Positions 45,994 to 54,598 of a DNA stretch of 64,000 nt are shown here, piece after piece. The DNA lies in the NCBI GenBank assembly GCA_038874435.1, contig JAVZCK010000012.1, positions 1-64,000 of the forward strand, given 5' to 3'. Position numbers and translations under genes: made by a program. The notes under the pieces were generated by a model. The model searched no databases and was not told the DNA's origin. It worked only from the letters and a program-made list of their open reading frames with translations. This DNA is from Thermoplasmata archaeon. GTDB lineage: Archaea; Thermoplasmatota; Thermoplasmata; Lutacidiplasmatales; SKW197. Position 1 is the stretch's first letter. Every line of letters begins with the position of its first letter.

Positions 45994-46047
45994 ACGGGCA
46001 AGTTTTTGAGATTTTGTGGGTTTAAACGCAAATTCATTACCTTAATT

Positions 46048-46101
46048 GTCGGGGATGTATAATAATGTATTCCTCACGCATGGATCCCCGACGAATACAT
46101 T
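46048..46101. repeat. Two interleaved 9-bp inverted repeats in the leader
   Basis: Arm A is GTCGGGGAT (46048-46056) with its complement ATCCCCGAC (46084-46092). Arm B is AATGTATTC (46064-46072) with its complement GAATACATT (46093-46101). The order is A, B, A', B', with A' and B' abutting exactly. Both pairs are perfect over 9 bp. They could be operator sites or alternative hairpins. Confidence 0.85.
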
Positions 46102-46315
46102 TCTTTCTCATCTACAAAATCCCCACAAAAGCGTAATCTCTATCAATCATCACATAATATTTCCCCATTGTCTAAGCGGTATGCTGTCACTGCACAAATG
46201 ATTCTCTACCCTATCCCTAAGAACAAAAAACTCTATTTTCTTATGCATGAGAACCGTAGTCAGCAAACTCAAGTCAATATGGAGATAAGAAATATTTGCA
46301 TCACTAACGCAAACT

Positions 46316-46326
46316 TCATATAAAAG
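46316..46326 (+). promoter_or_regulatory. TATA box of the AAA ATPase, leaderless
   Basis: CATATAAAAG lies about 26 bases before the ATG at 46347, giving a predicted transcript start at the start codon. Confidence 0.6.
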
Positions 46327-46346
46327 TTTGTATTACCAACTAACAT

Positions 46347-47621
46347 ATGGTTAGCACAGAAGCCATAAAATCCGCAATAGTGGATAAGGAAGAGGAATTG
46401 AAGAGTAAAGTGAGAACTGAGAAAATAGTAGAAAGGGAGCTAAAAGTGGAGAAAATAACTGAGGATGTAGCAAGCATAATTACAGGAGTGAGAAGATGCG
46501 GTAAATCTATGCTTGCGTTTATGTTAACTCAGCAGAAAAATGCTGCATATGTAAATTTCGAGGATGAAAGACTCCAGCTAAGACGGGAAGAACTGAATAC
46601 CCTCCTAGAAGCCATAGCCTCCTTAAAGGGGAGCGTGGAGTTTATAGTCTTCGACGAGATTCAGTATGTTGATGGCTGGGAGAGATTCATATCCAGGATA
46701 TTACCAACTAAAAAAGTGATAATCACGGGCAGCAATGCGAGGTTAATGAGCAAAGAATTTGCAACTTTTCTAACTGGGAGACACATTGACTTTGATCTTT
46801 TTCCTTTCAGTTTCAGGGAGTACTTGCTCTTAAACGACTTCAACCCAAACATGTACCTAACGGCGGATATAGCAAAGACAAAAAATTTGCTGGTTGAATA
46901 CTTGAAAACGGGCGGTTTCCCCCTAGCCCATAAGGTAGGAGGACGTTTCATCTCTGAAAACTATAGTGATATTGTTGAGAGAGATGTAATCCTAAGATAC
47001 AACATCAAATTTAAGAATGTGCTGAAGGAGTTGGCAAAATGCTATGTTTCAAACTGCGCACAGGAAGTGTCATTCAATAGACTGAAAAACATCTTAAACT
47101 TAAAAAGCGTCCACACAGTAAAAGATTACACTGGTTATCTCTCCAATGCATATTTAATTTTCTTATTAGAAAAATATTCTCCAAAACTTAAGGAGAGTAT
47201 TATTGCACCAAAGAAGATTTATTGCATAGACAACGGGATTGTAAATACAATCGGCTTTAAAATATCTGAAAATATTGGTAGCTTAATGGAAAATCTGGTT
47301 GCTGTAGAGTTGTTGAGAAGAAGAAGTTATTGGGCCAAAGAATCAGAGGTCTATTATTGGAAGGATGCTCAGCAACACGAAGTAGATTTCGTAATCAAGA
47401 ATGACAGGAGAGTAACTCTCTTAATTCAAGTCACATGCGCATCGGGAAAAGATGAAGTTGAAAGAAGAGAAATTAGGTCTTTAATTAAAGCTTCTGAGCA
47501 GCTAAATTGTAAAGAATTACTAACAATCACTTGGGACTATGAAGATAAACTGAAGATTGAAAACAAGACAATTAAATTCTTACCTATGTGGAAATGGCTT
47601 ATAACTTCTCACCCGCCCTAA
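46347..47621 (+). CDS. AAA ATPase with C-terminal DUF4143-like nuclease-fold domain
   Basis: Walker A is GVRRCGKS (residues 47-54) and Walker B is FIVFDEIQYVDGWE (about 100-113). GSNARLMSKEFATFLTGRHI and LFPFSFREYLLL are the AAA_14 signatures. The C-terminal domain has SLMENLVAVELLRRR, EVYYWKDAQQHEVDFVIKND and LLIQVTCA, the DUF4143 pattern with a PD-(D/E)xK-like fold. These ATPases are widespread and of uncertain role, often linked to mobile elements. It is divergent from the CRISPR array and convergent with cas2, so it is inserted between leader and cas genes. Confidence 0.9.
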   Translation: MVSTEAIKSAIVDKEEELKSKVRTEKIVERELKVEKITEDVASIITGVRRCGKSMLAFMLTQQKNAAYVNFEDERLQLRREELNTLLEAIASLKGSVEFIVFDEIQYVDGWERFISRILPTKKVIITGSNARLMSKEFATFLTGRHIDFDLFPFSFREYLLLNDFNPNMYLTADIAKTKNLLVEYLKTGGFPLAHKVGGRFISENYSDIVERDVILRYNIKFKNVLKELAKCYVSNCAQEVSFNRLKNILNLKSVHTVKDYTGYLSNAYLIFLLEKYSPKLKESIIAPKKIYCIDNGIVNTIGFKISENIGSLMENLVAVELLRRRSYWAKESEVYYWKDAQQHEVDFVIKNDRRVTLLIQVTCASGKDEVERREIRSLIKASEQLNCKELLTITWDYEDKLKIENKTIKFLPMWKWLITSHPP

Positions 47622-47640
47622 GCAAATACTACAATGACAT

Positions 47641-47904
47641 TTAAATAATCGTGCCTAACTGGGCTTTTTCAACACCAATCGTTTTAATTTTTACAGCATC
47701 AGATGTTCTCAGAATGTAAATCCTCACAGAATCTACATTCTCGTCTATAATCTCCTTCAAGCCACTTTCTACACGCAAGAATTGAGAGTCAGTTAATTCG
47801 CCTTCAAACACTGAATTCTGCACCCATGCCAGAAAACAACGCAAGAAGTTGCACACTTTGGAAACCCTTTCCACACTCACATCATACACAATTATCACAT
47901 ACAT
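47641..47904 (-). CDS. cas2: CRISPR-associated endoribonuclease-fold protein Cas2
   Basis: The protein begins MYVIIVYDVSVERVSKVCNF with the conserved Asp8 of Cas2, then WVQNSVFEGELT, and ends with a short C-terminal strand. The length of 87 aa is typical. With Cas1 it forms the spacer integration complex. It lies 3 bases after cas1 and is the last gene of the operon. Confidence 0.96.
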   Translation of the reverse strand: MYVIIVYDVSVERVSKVCNFLRCFLAWVQNSVFEGELTDSQFLRVESGLKEIIDENVDSVRIYILRTSDAVKIKTIGVEKAQLGTII

Positions 47905-47907
47905 ATT

Positions 47908-48987
47908 CTACCACCATATAACAAACGGTTCATACGGTTTCAAGCTCAAAAATTCCTTGCAAAGTTTCAGACACTCAAGGTATATCAAGCGTTCGTAAGA
48001 CACATTTCTTCCAAGCTCTCTATGTTTTATCGTTGTCTTAAGCCGTTCATCAAAATCTCTAACAAATTTTTCTTTACCAGATTTATTAAGCAGGCATCCA
48101 TTCAATTCTTTCACAAAATCGTTTTCTGTAATCACATCCTTGTTCACAAGCTTAAAAATTGTTCTATCTACCAGAAACGGTTTGAAAATCTCTGAGATAT
48201 CCAAAGAGAGAGAAAATCTTCGCTCTGAAGGTTCATGAAGAAAAGATATTGTTTGATCCAGTTGCGTATGGTATATTGCATTTATCGTCACTCCATACAA
48301 GAGGGAGTTGCCAAAACTGATCATTGCATTGATTGGATTCTCTGGTGGGTGTTTTGTTCTACCCTCAAACTGAAATGTCTCCTTCAGAATTTTAGAAAAT
48401 GTGCCATAATAGATGTTCCTGATTGTTCCCTCTATTGCCATCAATTCACTCACATCATTGTACTGGTCTAAATTCGCGATATGATTTTTTATCGTAATAA
48501 TCTCCTCGTTCAGATTCTTACCCTCGTTCTGGTAATACTCCAGATTTCGCAGAATGTTTTTTGCAGCACCTTCGACAAATTTTCTTGCGAGTTTTAAACG
48601 CTTCATTCTATCTAGATAGTATGCTGCCTGTCTTATGTGCATCTCGCCAGAAAGCAAACTTTCATGCGGGTACAGTGTAGATTCATAATGTCCGTAATAG
48701 CCAAAGAAATGCACTGGAATTTTCTGCTTTGCCAGAAATGAGATTACTCCAGATGTTATTGACACCCTGCCAATTCCAAAAATTGAGTTGATCTGTTCAA
48801 TTGGTAAAATTCTTCTCTCATACTCTGGCTTTTCAGACAAATTCTCGGTTTCTACCTCTACTTCCTCTCCATCCACTTCTGCAGAAAATGGCTGTGGCTG
48901 GCTTTCATCCTTTGCAAACACAAAGTACACTGTGTTCTCCTTCCGAAGCAGTTTTCCATTTCTCAAGATGTAATAGTTTACTTTCAT
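47908..48987 (-). CDS. cas1: CRISPR integrase Cas1
   Basis: This is the integration nuclease. The expected catalytic segments are visible: LMAIEGTIRNIYYGTF (first Glu), QLDQTISFLHEPSERRFSLS, then LDISEIFKPFLVDR (His and Asp/Glu). The N-terminal beta-sandwich and the DRMKRLKLARKFVEGAAKNI helical segment fit Cas1. I chose the ATG at 48987, which begins MKVNYYILRNGKLL, because the longer frame overlaps cas4. The resulting 359 aa is normal. Confidence 0.97.
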   Translation of the reverse strand: MKVNYYILRNGKLLRKENTVYFVFAKDESQPQPFSAEVDGEEVEVETENLSEKPEYERRILPIEQINSIFGIGRVSITSGVISFLAKQKIPVHFFGYYGHYESTLYPHESLLSGEMHIRQAAYYLDRMKRLKLARKFVEGAAKNILRNLEYYQNEGKNLNEEIITIKNHIANLDQYNDVSELMAIEGTIRNIYYGTFSKILKETFQFEGRTKHPPENPINAMISFGNSLLYGVTINAIYHTQLDQTISFLHEPSERRFSLSLDISEIFKPFLVDRTIFKLVNKDVITENDFVKELNGCLLNKSGKEKFVRDFDERLKTTIKHRELGRNVSYERLIYLECLKLCKEFLSLKPYEPFVIWW

Positions 48988-48991
48988 TTTC

Positions 48992-49558
48992 TCACACCCA
49001 GCAGAATTCGTAATAGGCACAGGACTTGCAATAGGGTTTGTAAACGGGCTTTGGAGATTCTGGTAAAGAGATTATCTTATTAATCTCTTCCAAAATTCTC
49101 AACATTTCAGATTCTTTCTCAGCAGTCAAATTTACTTCTGTCCTCTTCCGCTCACTTGGATACGCTACGATGCCCTTAACTTTCAAAACTTTCTTTATAT
49201 TTTTCAGATACCAGAGATAATACAGAACTTGATAGATGTGGGCTTCTTCAAACTTGCTTGATTTCTTTATATCTACCACAACCAAACCACCAGAACTTTT
49301 GACAAAATCTAACGAAATCTTATCATCTATAAGTAAATTTTTTGTTTTGATATTCTTGAAACTTTCTTTTTCAAGTATCTTACCAGCAATAACTAAATCA
49401 GATTCTTGTTCATATGTAATATAATGAGAAAAAAGCCAGAGCTGGGTTTTGCAATGAAAATAGTAGTTTACCTTTACTCCACCTACTAAAATCTCAGGGT
49501 CTATTTCTATGGTTTCGTCAGAGGATTCCGTAGAATTGCTTTGCCCCTGCAACACCAT
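48992..49558 (-). CDS. cas4: CRISPR-associated exonuclease Cas4
   Basis: This RecB-type nuclease with an iron-sulfur cluster trims pre-spacers and helps select the PAM. Cysteines C36 (YFHCKTQLW) and C177, C180, C186 (CKSCAYYEFC) are the cluster ligands. The VVVDIKKSSKFEEAHIYQVL segment has the nuclease motif II/III residues and QVLYYLWYL motif. The length of 188 aa is typical. The first 41 bp overlap the upstream gene. Confidence 0.95.
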   Translation of the reverse strand: MVLQGQSNSTESSDETIEIDPEILVGGVKVNYYFHCKTQLWLFSHYITYEQESDLVIAGKILEKESFKNIKTKNLLIDDKISLDFVKSSGGLVVVDIKKSSKFEEAHIYQVLYYLWYLKNIKKVLKVKGIVAYPSERKRTEVNLTAEKESEMLRILEEINKIISLPESPKPVYKPYCKSCAYYEFCWV

Positions 49559-50537
49559 AAATACCTCTATGCTTCTTCAGCTCTGTGTTGCACTTTATTT
49601 CTATAATCTGTGAAAGAAGCTCCCCATTAATACGGTGATATCTGAGGAGATAATACACCAACATCTCCCTTTTTTTGGTGGCCAATTCTCTGAGTTGTTG
49701 GTCAGAGATGTTTACAATTGAATTCAAAAATTCAACTGTAGTGTTTTCTGGATTTAACCACTTTTTAATTAGATTTATAGATTGAGGGAACACATGATAC
49801 ATCCCTTTTGTTTCTCTCCCAAATATTACTAATGTCGTATTTTCAGACCACCCAAAATCCGCTCCAAATTTTTCAGAAATTATTCTTTCCCATGGTTCAA
49901 CATTGGTTTCACCTTCATATTTACGCCAATCCTCCAATCCTTTAACTGCCCAGAACTGGAGAAGTACTAGTGTGCTGAAAAACGGCTGCGATGCAGGATT
50001 GAACCTGATTTTAAGTCTCTCCATTATTGGTTTGAAATCCAGGCCTTTCCTTCCCATTATCACCGTAGATGTTATTAGCGTATTCCGCAACCATTTTCTG
50101 CCAGAATCGCCGATATTATCCATATTAACGATATAGCTGCCGAATTTGACCCCCGTATATATTAAGTACAGAACTCGCCAGAGCTCCTCCTCTTCTTCAA
50201 CACCTTCTCCGATCATATTCAAATTTGACTCTTTAATCATAGTGGGCCAAATAAATGACTTGGCTTCTTCATTTATAGATTGTTCAACAATAACTTCCAG
50301 AAATTCCATAATTTTATTTCTAACCATTTCACTGTTGTTTTCTTGTTTATATTTATCAATATCGTTTTTTATTTTCCATCTCTGTCCCGCATACCCTCTA
50401 TCTGTCTCTTTAAAGGGCACAAGGTTAGGGAATATATCCCAAATTCCCATTATGTACTCTGTGTCCACATTGTAGTTTCCATCTACATCTTTCTCAAAAA
50501 TAAACTCTCTAAGTTTTTCTTTCCACATTTCTTTCAC
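49518..50537 (-). CDS. Candidate Cas8a-type large subunit, 339 aa
   Basis: I do not recognise a definite family. The protein is soluble, mainly helical, with a KKREMLVYYLLRYHRIN segment and a C-terminal HRGIYGVAGAKQFYGIL tail. By position it sits between cas3 and cas4 in a type I operon whose order (Csa5-like, cas7, cas5, cas3, this gene) matches type I-A, where Cas8a2/Csa4 of similar length follows cas3. The call is based on synteny and length. An alternative is an operon-specific accessory protein. It overlaps cas3 by 4 bp and cas4 by 41 bp. Confidence 0.5.
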   Translation of the reverse strand: MKEMWKEKLREFIFEKDVDGNYNVDTEYIMGIWDIFPNLVPFKETDRGYAGQRWKIKNDIDKYKQENNSEMVRNKIMEFLEVIVEQSINEEAKSFIWPTMIKESNLNMIGEGVEEEEELWRVLYLIYTGVKFGSYIVNMDNIGDSGRKWLRNTLITSTVIMGRKGLDFKPIMERLKIRFNPASQPFFSTLVLLQFWAVKGLEDWRKYEGETNVEPWERIISEKFGADFGWSENTTLVIFGRETKGMYHVFPQSINLIKKWLNPENTTVEFLNSIVNISDQQLRELATKKREMLVYYLLRYHRINGELLSQIIEIKCNTELKKHRGIYGVAGAKQFYGIL

Positions 50538-52675
50538 CCCAGGACTGTGTTTAGCTCTTCATTTCTTATAAAACCATACCTTTCGTGGTAAACAAAATTC
50601 CCTGCTTTATTAACGAGTGGCAAACCTCCGTATCTTCTATCTACACATCCTTTCACAGAATATATTGGCACCTGAACAGCATACCCCTTCAGTTGTGAGA
50701 CAACAGATAACTTTTCGTCTTCCTCTTCGTATCTTTTTATCAATCTTTCAATTCTACCCATCAAAGCTTCCCCTTCTTCGGTCTCAGAGAAAATGAGACC
50801 CGTGTATGGGATTATCAAAGTTGTGAAACTCTCTCGATAGGACAATAGTTTCATTGCCTCTTCCTCTGATATATCCAAGCTGAAAAAATATCCAGCCCTA
50901 TTTGTGTTTTCAAACCCAGTTTCAAGCTTCAATTCATCTCCTGCCTTATTGAGCTTTTCTAACATCTCCTCTTTTGAGTATACCTCATTCAGCTTATTAA
51001 ACAACTCAAGTTCAGTTTTTATCTCCCGCAATTCCTCTAAAAATTTTTTAGAAATTTCTAATTCATCTCGTTCGTAGGGATAATATTTTTCATTTTTTAC
51101 TTCGGGATTGTAAATAAACACATTCACTTCTCTTGTCGTTTTACCTCTCCTGTTGACTCGCCCGAATCTTTGAATAAGAGATGGCAACGGTGCCAGCTCT
51201 GTGAACATCACATCATATGAAATATCCAAAGATACTTCACAGACCTGTGTAGCGACCAATATATGTGGAGTTGTCGCTAACTCCTCAATTTTTTCCTCAA
51301 TTTCTCTTCTAGTGTTGTATATAAACCTCCCATGAAGGAGAAGAGAACATACTCCTTCGTATTTTTCTATTTCACGCTTAATTTTCACGGCACTTTCAAC
51401 TGTGTTGCAGATAACCAATACTTTCTTCTTTTTACCTGCTTCTACAACTTTGGCCACTTCCTCTGCAAGCATGCACTCCCTCACTTCAAATTTAACCCTA
51501 CATAGGTCAGCACACAAACTAATTCTATCTACAAAATCTTTCTCATTTGTTATTATGCCCATTTTTTCTCGAATTGCCTCTCTCAACCCGTCTGGAAAAG
51601 TGGCAGACATAAATAAAATATTAAGATTGTAAACATCGATGAATTTTTTAAAAATATGAAGTAATAAAAAGAGCATTTTATCATTTAGTAGATGCACTTC
51701 ATCTATAATAACTGCAGTATTCCTGAACATTACACGTTTCATATGATAACTACCTGTCTGAAGAAATGAAAGCAGAACTTGGTCAATAGAGGTTATCATA
51801 TAAGGTTGGAGAAAATGCTGGCTTTCAAAAATTCGCCAATCAACATAGCTCTTTTCTAGTCTTTCATCTGCAATCTCAACATCATAGAAGTAGAAATACT
51901 TCCCAACATCTGAATCAAATAAGTTGCTCAATTTATTATGAAAACTATTTATTGCAGTGATAGTTGGAAAAATAAAGAACACTTTTTTTATATCTTTATT
52001 AATAATATATAAAGGAGATGCACTAGTTTTTCCCCAACCAGTAGGTGCTCTCAGAAAACCGATTCTACCTATATTCTTGATATCCTCTTGCTCCGCCTTC
52101 CTATATGGGTCGTTAAGAAAACTATTCAAATTTGCTTCATTTAAATCGGGCTTTCTGGGTATATATCCAGATTTAGAAGATGCAGATAGACAATCTGCAA
52201 TCTTGAAGAGGCCATACGCATCAGCGAGTTCCACTCTTTTTTTGAAATCAAAAGTGTTAAAGAACCAACTCCTCAATTTTCCTTCTGGCCCCAACGACTC
52301 AATCAATTCTCGGTATCGCTCAAATCCTGTAGTTACTCTCAAGTTTCCATGGTGTTTTAGAATAAGGTATGCTACCAAGCAGTCATATTCACCAAGATCT
52401 TGTTTTTCTTCGGATTTCTTCTTGAGATAATATTGTACAGAAAAATCAGCATGCGTCGTCTCCCCGTTGAAATTCCAAGCTGGATTGAGCTTACCCCAAT
52501 CATGGTATTCTATTACTTCCGAAATCATCTCTTCTATCTTTTTGTCGTTCAATCCGTAAAAAGACGAGAATTTCCTGTATATTCGTCGTACTTCATCTAC
52601 ATGGCAAAAAAGACATTTGTTTGGATGACTTTCTTTCGCATAGGGAGATTCCCATTCTATCCTTATGTCCTCCAT
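50534..52675 (-). CDS. cas3: CRISPR helicase-nuclease Cas3 (HD plus helicase)
   Basis: The HD nuclease domain is at the N-terminus (EYHDWGKLNPAWN with H58-D59, and later KHHGN at about 107-111). The SF2 helicase has Walker A APTGWGKT (about 210-217), DEVH-type motif II (VIIDEVHLLND), MSATFPDGL (motif III) and QRFGRVNRRGKT (motif VI). This single chain unwinds and degrades target DNA after Cascade recruitment. A C21-C24 pair near the start is extra. Type I-A systems often split Cas3 into two genes. Here it is fused. Confidence 0.96.
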   Translation of the reverse strand: MEDIRIEWESPYAKESHPNKCLFCHVDEVRRIYRKFSSFYGLNDKKIEEMISEVIEYHDWGKLNPAWNFNGETTHADFSVQYYLKKKSEEKQDLGEYDCLVAYLILKHHGNLRVTTGFERYRELIESLGPEGKLRSWFFNTFDFKKRVELADAYGLFKIADCLSASSKSGYIPRKPDLNEANLNSFLNDPYRKAEQEDIKNIGRIGFLRAPTGWGKTSASPLYIINKDIKKVFFIFPTITAINSFHNKLSNLFDSDVGKYFYFYDVEIADERLEKSYVDWRIFESQHFLQPYMITSIDQVLLSFLQTGSYHMKRVMFRNTAVIIDEVHLLNDKMLFLLLHIFKKFIDVYNLNILFMSATFPDGLREAIREKMGIITNEKDFVDRISLCADLCRVKFEVRECMLAEEVAKVVEAGKKKKVLVICNTVESAVKIKREIEKYEGVCSLLLHGRFIYNTRREIEEKIEELATTPHILVATQVCEVSLDISYDVMFTELAPLPSLIQRFGRVNRRGKTTREVNVFIYNPEVKNEKYYPYERDELEISKKFLEELREIKTELELFNKLNEVYSKEEMLEKLNKAGDELKLETGFENTNRAGYFFSLDISEEEAMKLLSYRESFTTLIIPYTGLIFSETEEGEALMGRIERLIKRYEEEDEKLSVVSQLKGYAVQVPIYSVKGCVDRRYGGLPLVNKAGNFVYHERYGFIRNEELNTVLG

Positions 52676-53376
52676 TCCCCCACCAATACAAATTTATGGA
52701 GTGGATAGAGCGCAATGTACTTACCGCTTACTTCAACCGTATTTATTTCATTCATACGCTCCTTTTTCAGTTTGACACACCCATTAAGAATAAATGTGAA
52801 ATTTTTATCAATATCTGCCAAATTATGGTTTACGGGCAATATCTGGAAAGAGGTACCCGATGTTATCTCGCCAATCCACATGGTTGGGATATAATTTGAG
52901 ACGAACTCACTATTCTTAATTTCAAAATTGCCAACAATTTCCCAATCTTTTACGAAAAAGTCATTTTGACCACCAAATGGGAGATAACATATCGCTTTAC
53001 TGAGCTGATTGCCTATTTCCATAATCTTTGATTCATCACCCCCAATTGCTATTAAGTATGTGGGCTCGTTAAGAATTGAAATGGTTTCTACGCCCTTACC
53101 CCTATTCTGCTGTTTAAGTTTACTGAAGAGCATATAGGTAGCATTCTCCCTGTTTTCGGCAATTTTTTTAGAAGAATCTACACATGCACCGAAAACACAA
53201 TCTGTAAAGGTGCGAGCAGCATTTCTTCTTGAGAGCCCAAGCATACTTCCAAACATTCCAGCTACAGATGTTGGCAGCGGAATGGGATAGCTCAGCCTGG
53301 AAGTTTTAGTATAGTGCACTTTAAAGAACGCTTCGAAAAAGGTAATCCTAATTACCAGAGCTTTCATATTCTTCAT
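52663..53376 (-). CDS. cas5: CRISPR Cascade subunit Cas5
   Basis: The protein begins with KALVIRITFFEAFFKVHYTK, then SYPIPLPTSVAGMFGSMLGL, the Cas5 N-terminal RRM-like motif with the conserved proline/threonine and G loop. It caps the 5' handle of the crRNA in Cascade. The length of 237 aa is typical of Cas5a/Cas5t. It overlaps cas7 by 4 bp and cas3 by 13 bp. Confidence 0.92.
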   Translation of the reverse strand: MKNMKALVIRITFFEAFFKVHYTKTSRLSYPIPLPTSVAGMFGSMLGLSRRNAARTFTDCVFGACVDSSKKIAENRENATYMLFSKLKQQNRGKGVETISILNEPTYLIAIGGDESKIMEIGNQLSKAICYLPFGGQNDFFVKDWEIVGNFEIKNSEFVSNYIPTMWIGEITSGTSFQILPVNHNLADIDKNFTFILNGCVKLKKERMNEINTVEVSGKYIALYPLHKFVLVGEWRT

Positions 53377-54248
53377 AGAAATTTAGTGATTTCGTCAACT
53401 GCCTTGCCGACACTAGCTTTTTCTATTTTTTGTGGTAAATCACCTATGCTGCCCTTGTAATCAATAAACAGTATTTTACTGGCTTTATTTACAATCTCTT
53501 CTCTGTTCGTAATCATTTTTAGGTTTTCTAAAGATATTCTATTATTTTCAAAATCATAATCGAGGTGTTGATAGATAGGTAATGGCCCATTTTCTGAGAG
53601 CACCACTAGTGATGCTATGTACTCTGGGATATTCAATGAATTTGTACGTCGTGGGAGTACGTATGCTGGCGCAAGCAAGATCTCGGCAAAATTTTTTATT
53701 CTTTTTGCCCGCTCTCCACCATCCAACACCGAGCCATCTTCAAATTTGCCTATATAGTCATACATTATGCAATTCAATTTTCCAACAAACTCCGCAATTT
53801 CGACTTCGAAAGGAACTGGGTTATCATCTACTTTGCCTGCCCATTGTCTTGGAAACCTTGCACCAAATTCGGATTTTACTGGTGTGTCCTTTATTGCTTT
53901 GAAATAAGAAAGGGCAACTGGTGCCTGGCGTCTCTCTGCGGTTTTACCTCTACCCTTTGTTGACATGTATCCAAAAAGATCATTGTCAACATACTTCTTA
54001 GGGTCCCCTGTATCTGCTAAGCGAAGCGCCTCTGTCGCCTTCGGATCACTAATAAATGGATCTACTTCCAAACCTCGGTTTCGTAACGCATCCCGTATCG
54101 CATACTTCACGGCTCTAGCAGACACGAATGGTAGTACTTCCCCACTTGAAGAGTACATTTTCTTCAGCGTCACTCTCGTACCAATCACTTCATCGGCGTT
54201 CACATTGCCCGATATCTTTCCTAATATCGATACTTGTACGACTTTCAT
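53373..54248 (-). CDS. cas7: CRISPR Cascade backbone subunit Cas7 (DevR/Csa2/Cst2-like)
   Basis: The RRM-like start VVQVSILGKISGNVNADEVI, then GTRVTLKKMYSSSGEVLPFV, then SARAVKYAIRDALR, is the Cas7/DevR signature, with VDNDLFGYM, then a RQAPVALSYFKA segment. Multiple copies form the Cascade backbone along the crRNA. The length is 291 aa. Both Csa2 (I-A) and Cst2 (I-B) families share these segments, so subtype cannot be fixed from this gene alone. Confidence 0.94.
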   Translation of the reverse strand: MKVVQVSILGKISGNVNADEVIGTRVTLKKMYSSSGEVLPFVSARAVKYAIRDALRNRGLEVDPFISDPKATEALRLADTGDPKKYVDNDLFGYMSTKGRGKTAERRQAPVALSYFKAIKDTPVKSEFGARFPRQWAGKVDDNPVPFEVEIAEFVGKLNCIMYDYIGKFEDGSVLDGGERAKRIKNFAEILLAPAYVLPRRTNSLNIPEYIASLVVLSENGPLPIYQHLDYDFENNRISLENLKMITNREEIVNKASKILFIDYKGSIGDLPQKIEKASVGKAVDEITKFL

Positions 54249-54598
54249 TCTTCTTCGCCTCCTTTTTCTAATTCCTTACCTGACGAGGACAGTGCGTTCA
54301 GAAGACCAGTGAGTACTGCCGCTTTCATATAATAGAAACTATCTGCATGCCACTCTGTTCTCATTATTTCTGGATGTATCCATACATTTGCCTGGATATT
54401 TGTGTTCGTTTTATATTCCATCAACCTTTTAGACAACTTTTCTAAAAAGCGTCCTGGTGTTTCCTCAGCCCTTAAATCAAAGATCAAACGCCTGAGAAGA
54501 TCTCTCCCTGTATCTCTATCGTACATTTTTTCATTATTCACAATGTTAGCCCCAATACTATATGCCCAACCAAAGATTTGCTCATATGCCATGTTCAT
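54245..54598 (-). CDS. Candidate small Cascade subunit (Csa5-like), 117 aa
   Basis: This is a short, mainly helical protein (AYEQIFGWAYSIGANIVNNE, then DLLRRLIFDLRAEETPGRFL and YYMKAAVLTGLLNALSSS). It is the first gene of the cas operon and overlaps cas7 by 4 bp. Type I-A operons start with csa5, a small helical subunit of about this size. Sequence identity to Csa5 is not obvious by eye, so the call rests on position, size and helicity. Confidence 0.55.
   Translation of the reverse strand: MNMAYEQIFGWAYSIGANIVNNEKMYDRDTGRDLLRRLIFDLRAEETPGRFLEKLSKRLMEYKTNTNIQANVWIHPEIMRTEWHADSFYYMKAAVLTGLLNALSSSGKELEKGGEEE

Larger units (their letters stand above)
45994..46346 (-). promoter_or_regulatory. CRISPR leader region
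   Basis: These 353 bp of non-coding, AT-rich sequence lie between the last repeat and the next gene. It is the leader side because the repeat orientation puts crRNA on the minus strand. It contains two interleaved inverted repeats (see the repeat entry), starting 55 bp from the first leader-proximal repeat. A TATA box for the divergent ATPase lies near its right end. Confidence 0.75.

Noticed and set aside
46048-46101. A true H-type pseudoknot in the leader
   Set aside because: The third loop would have zero length and could not span a 9-bp stem; alternative hairpins or operators are more likely.
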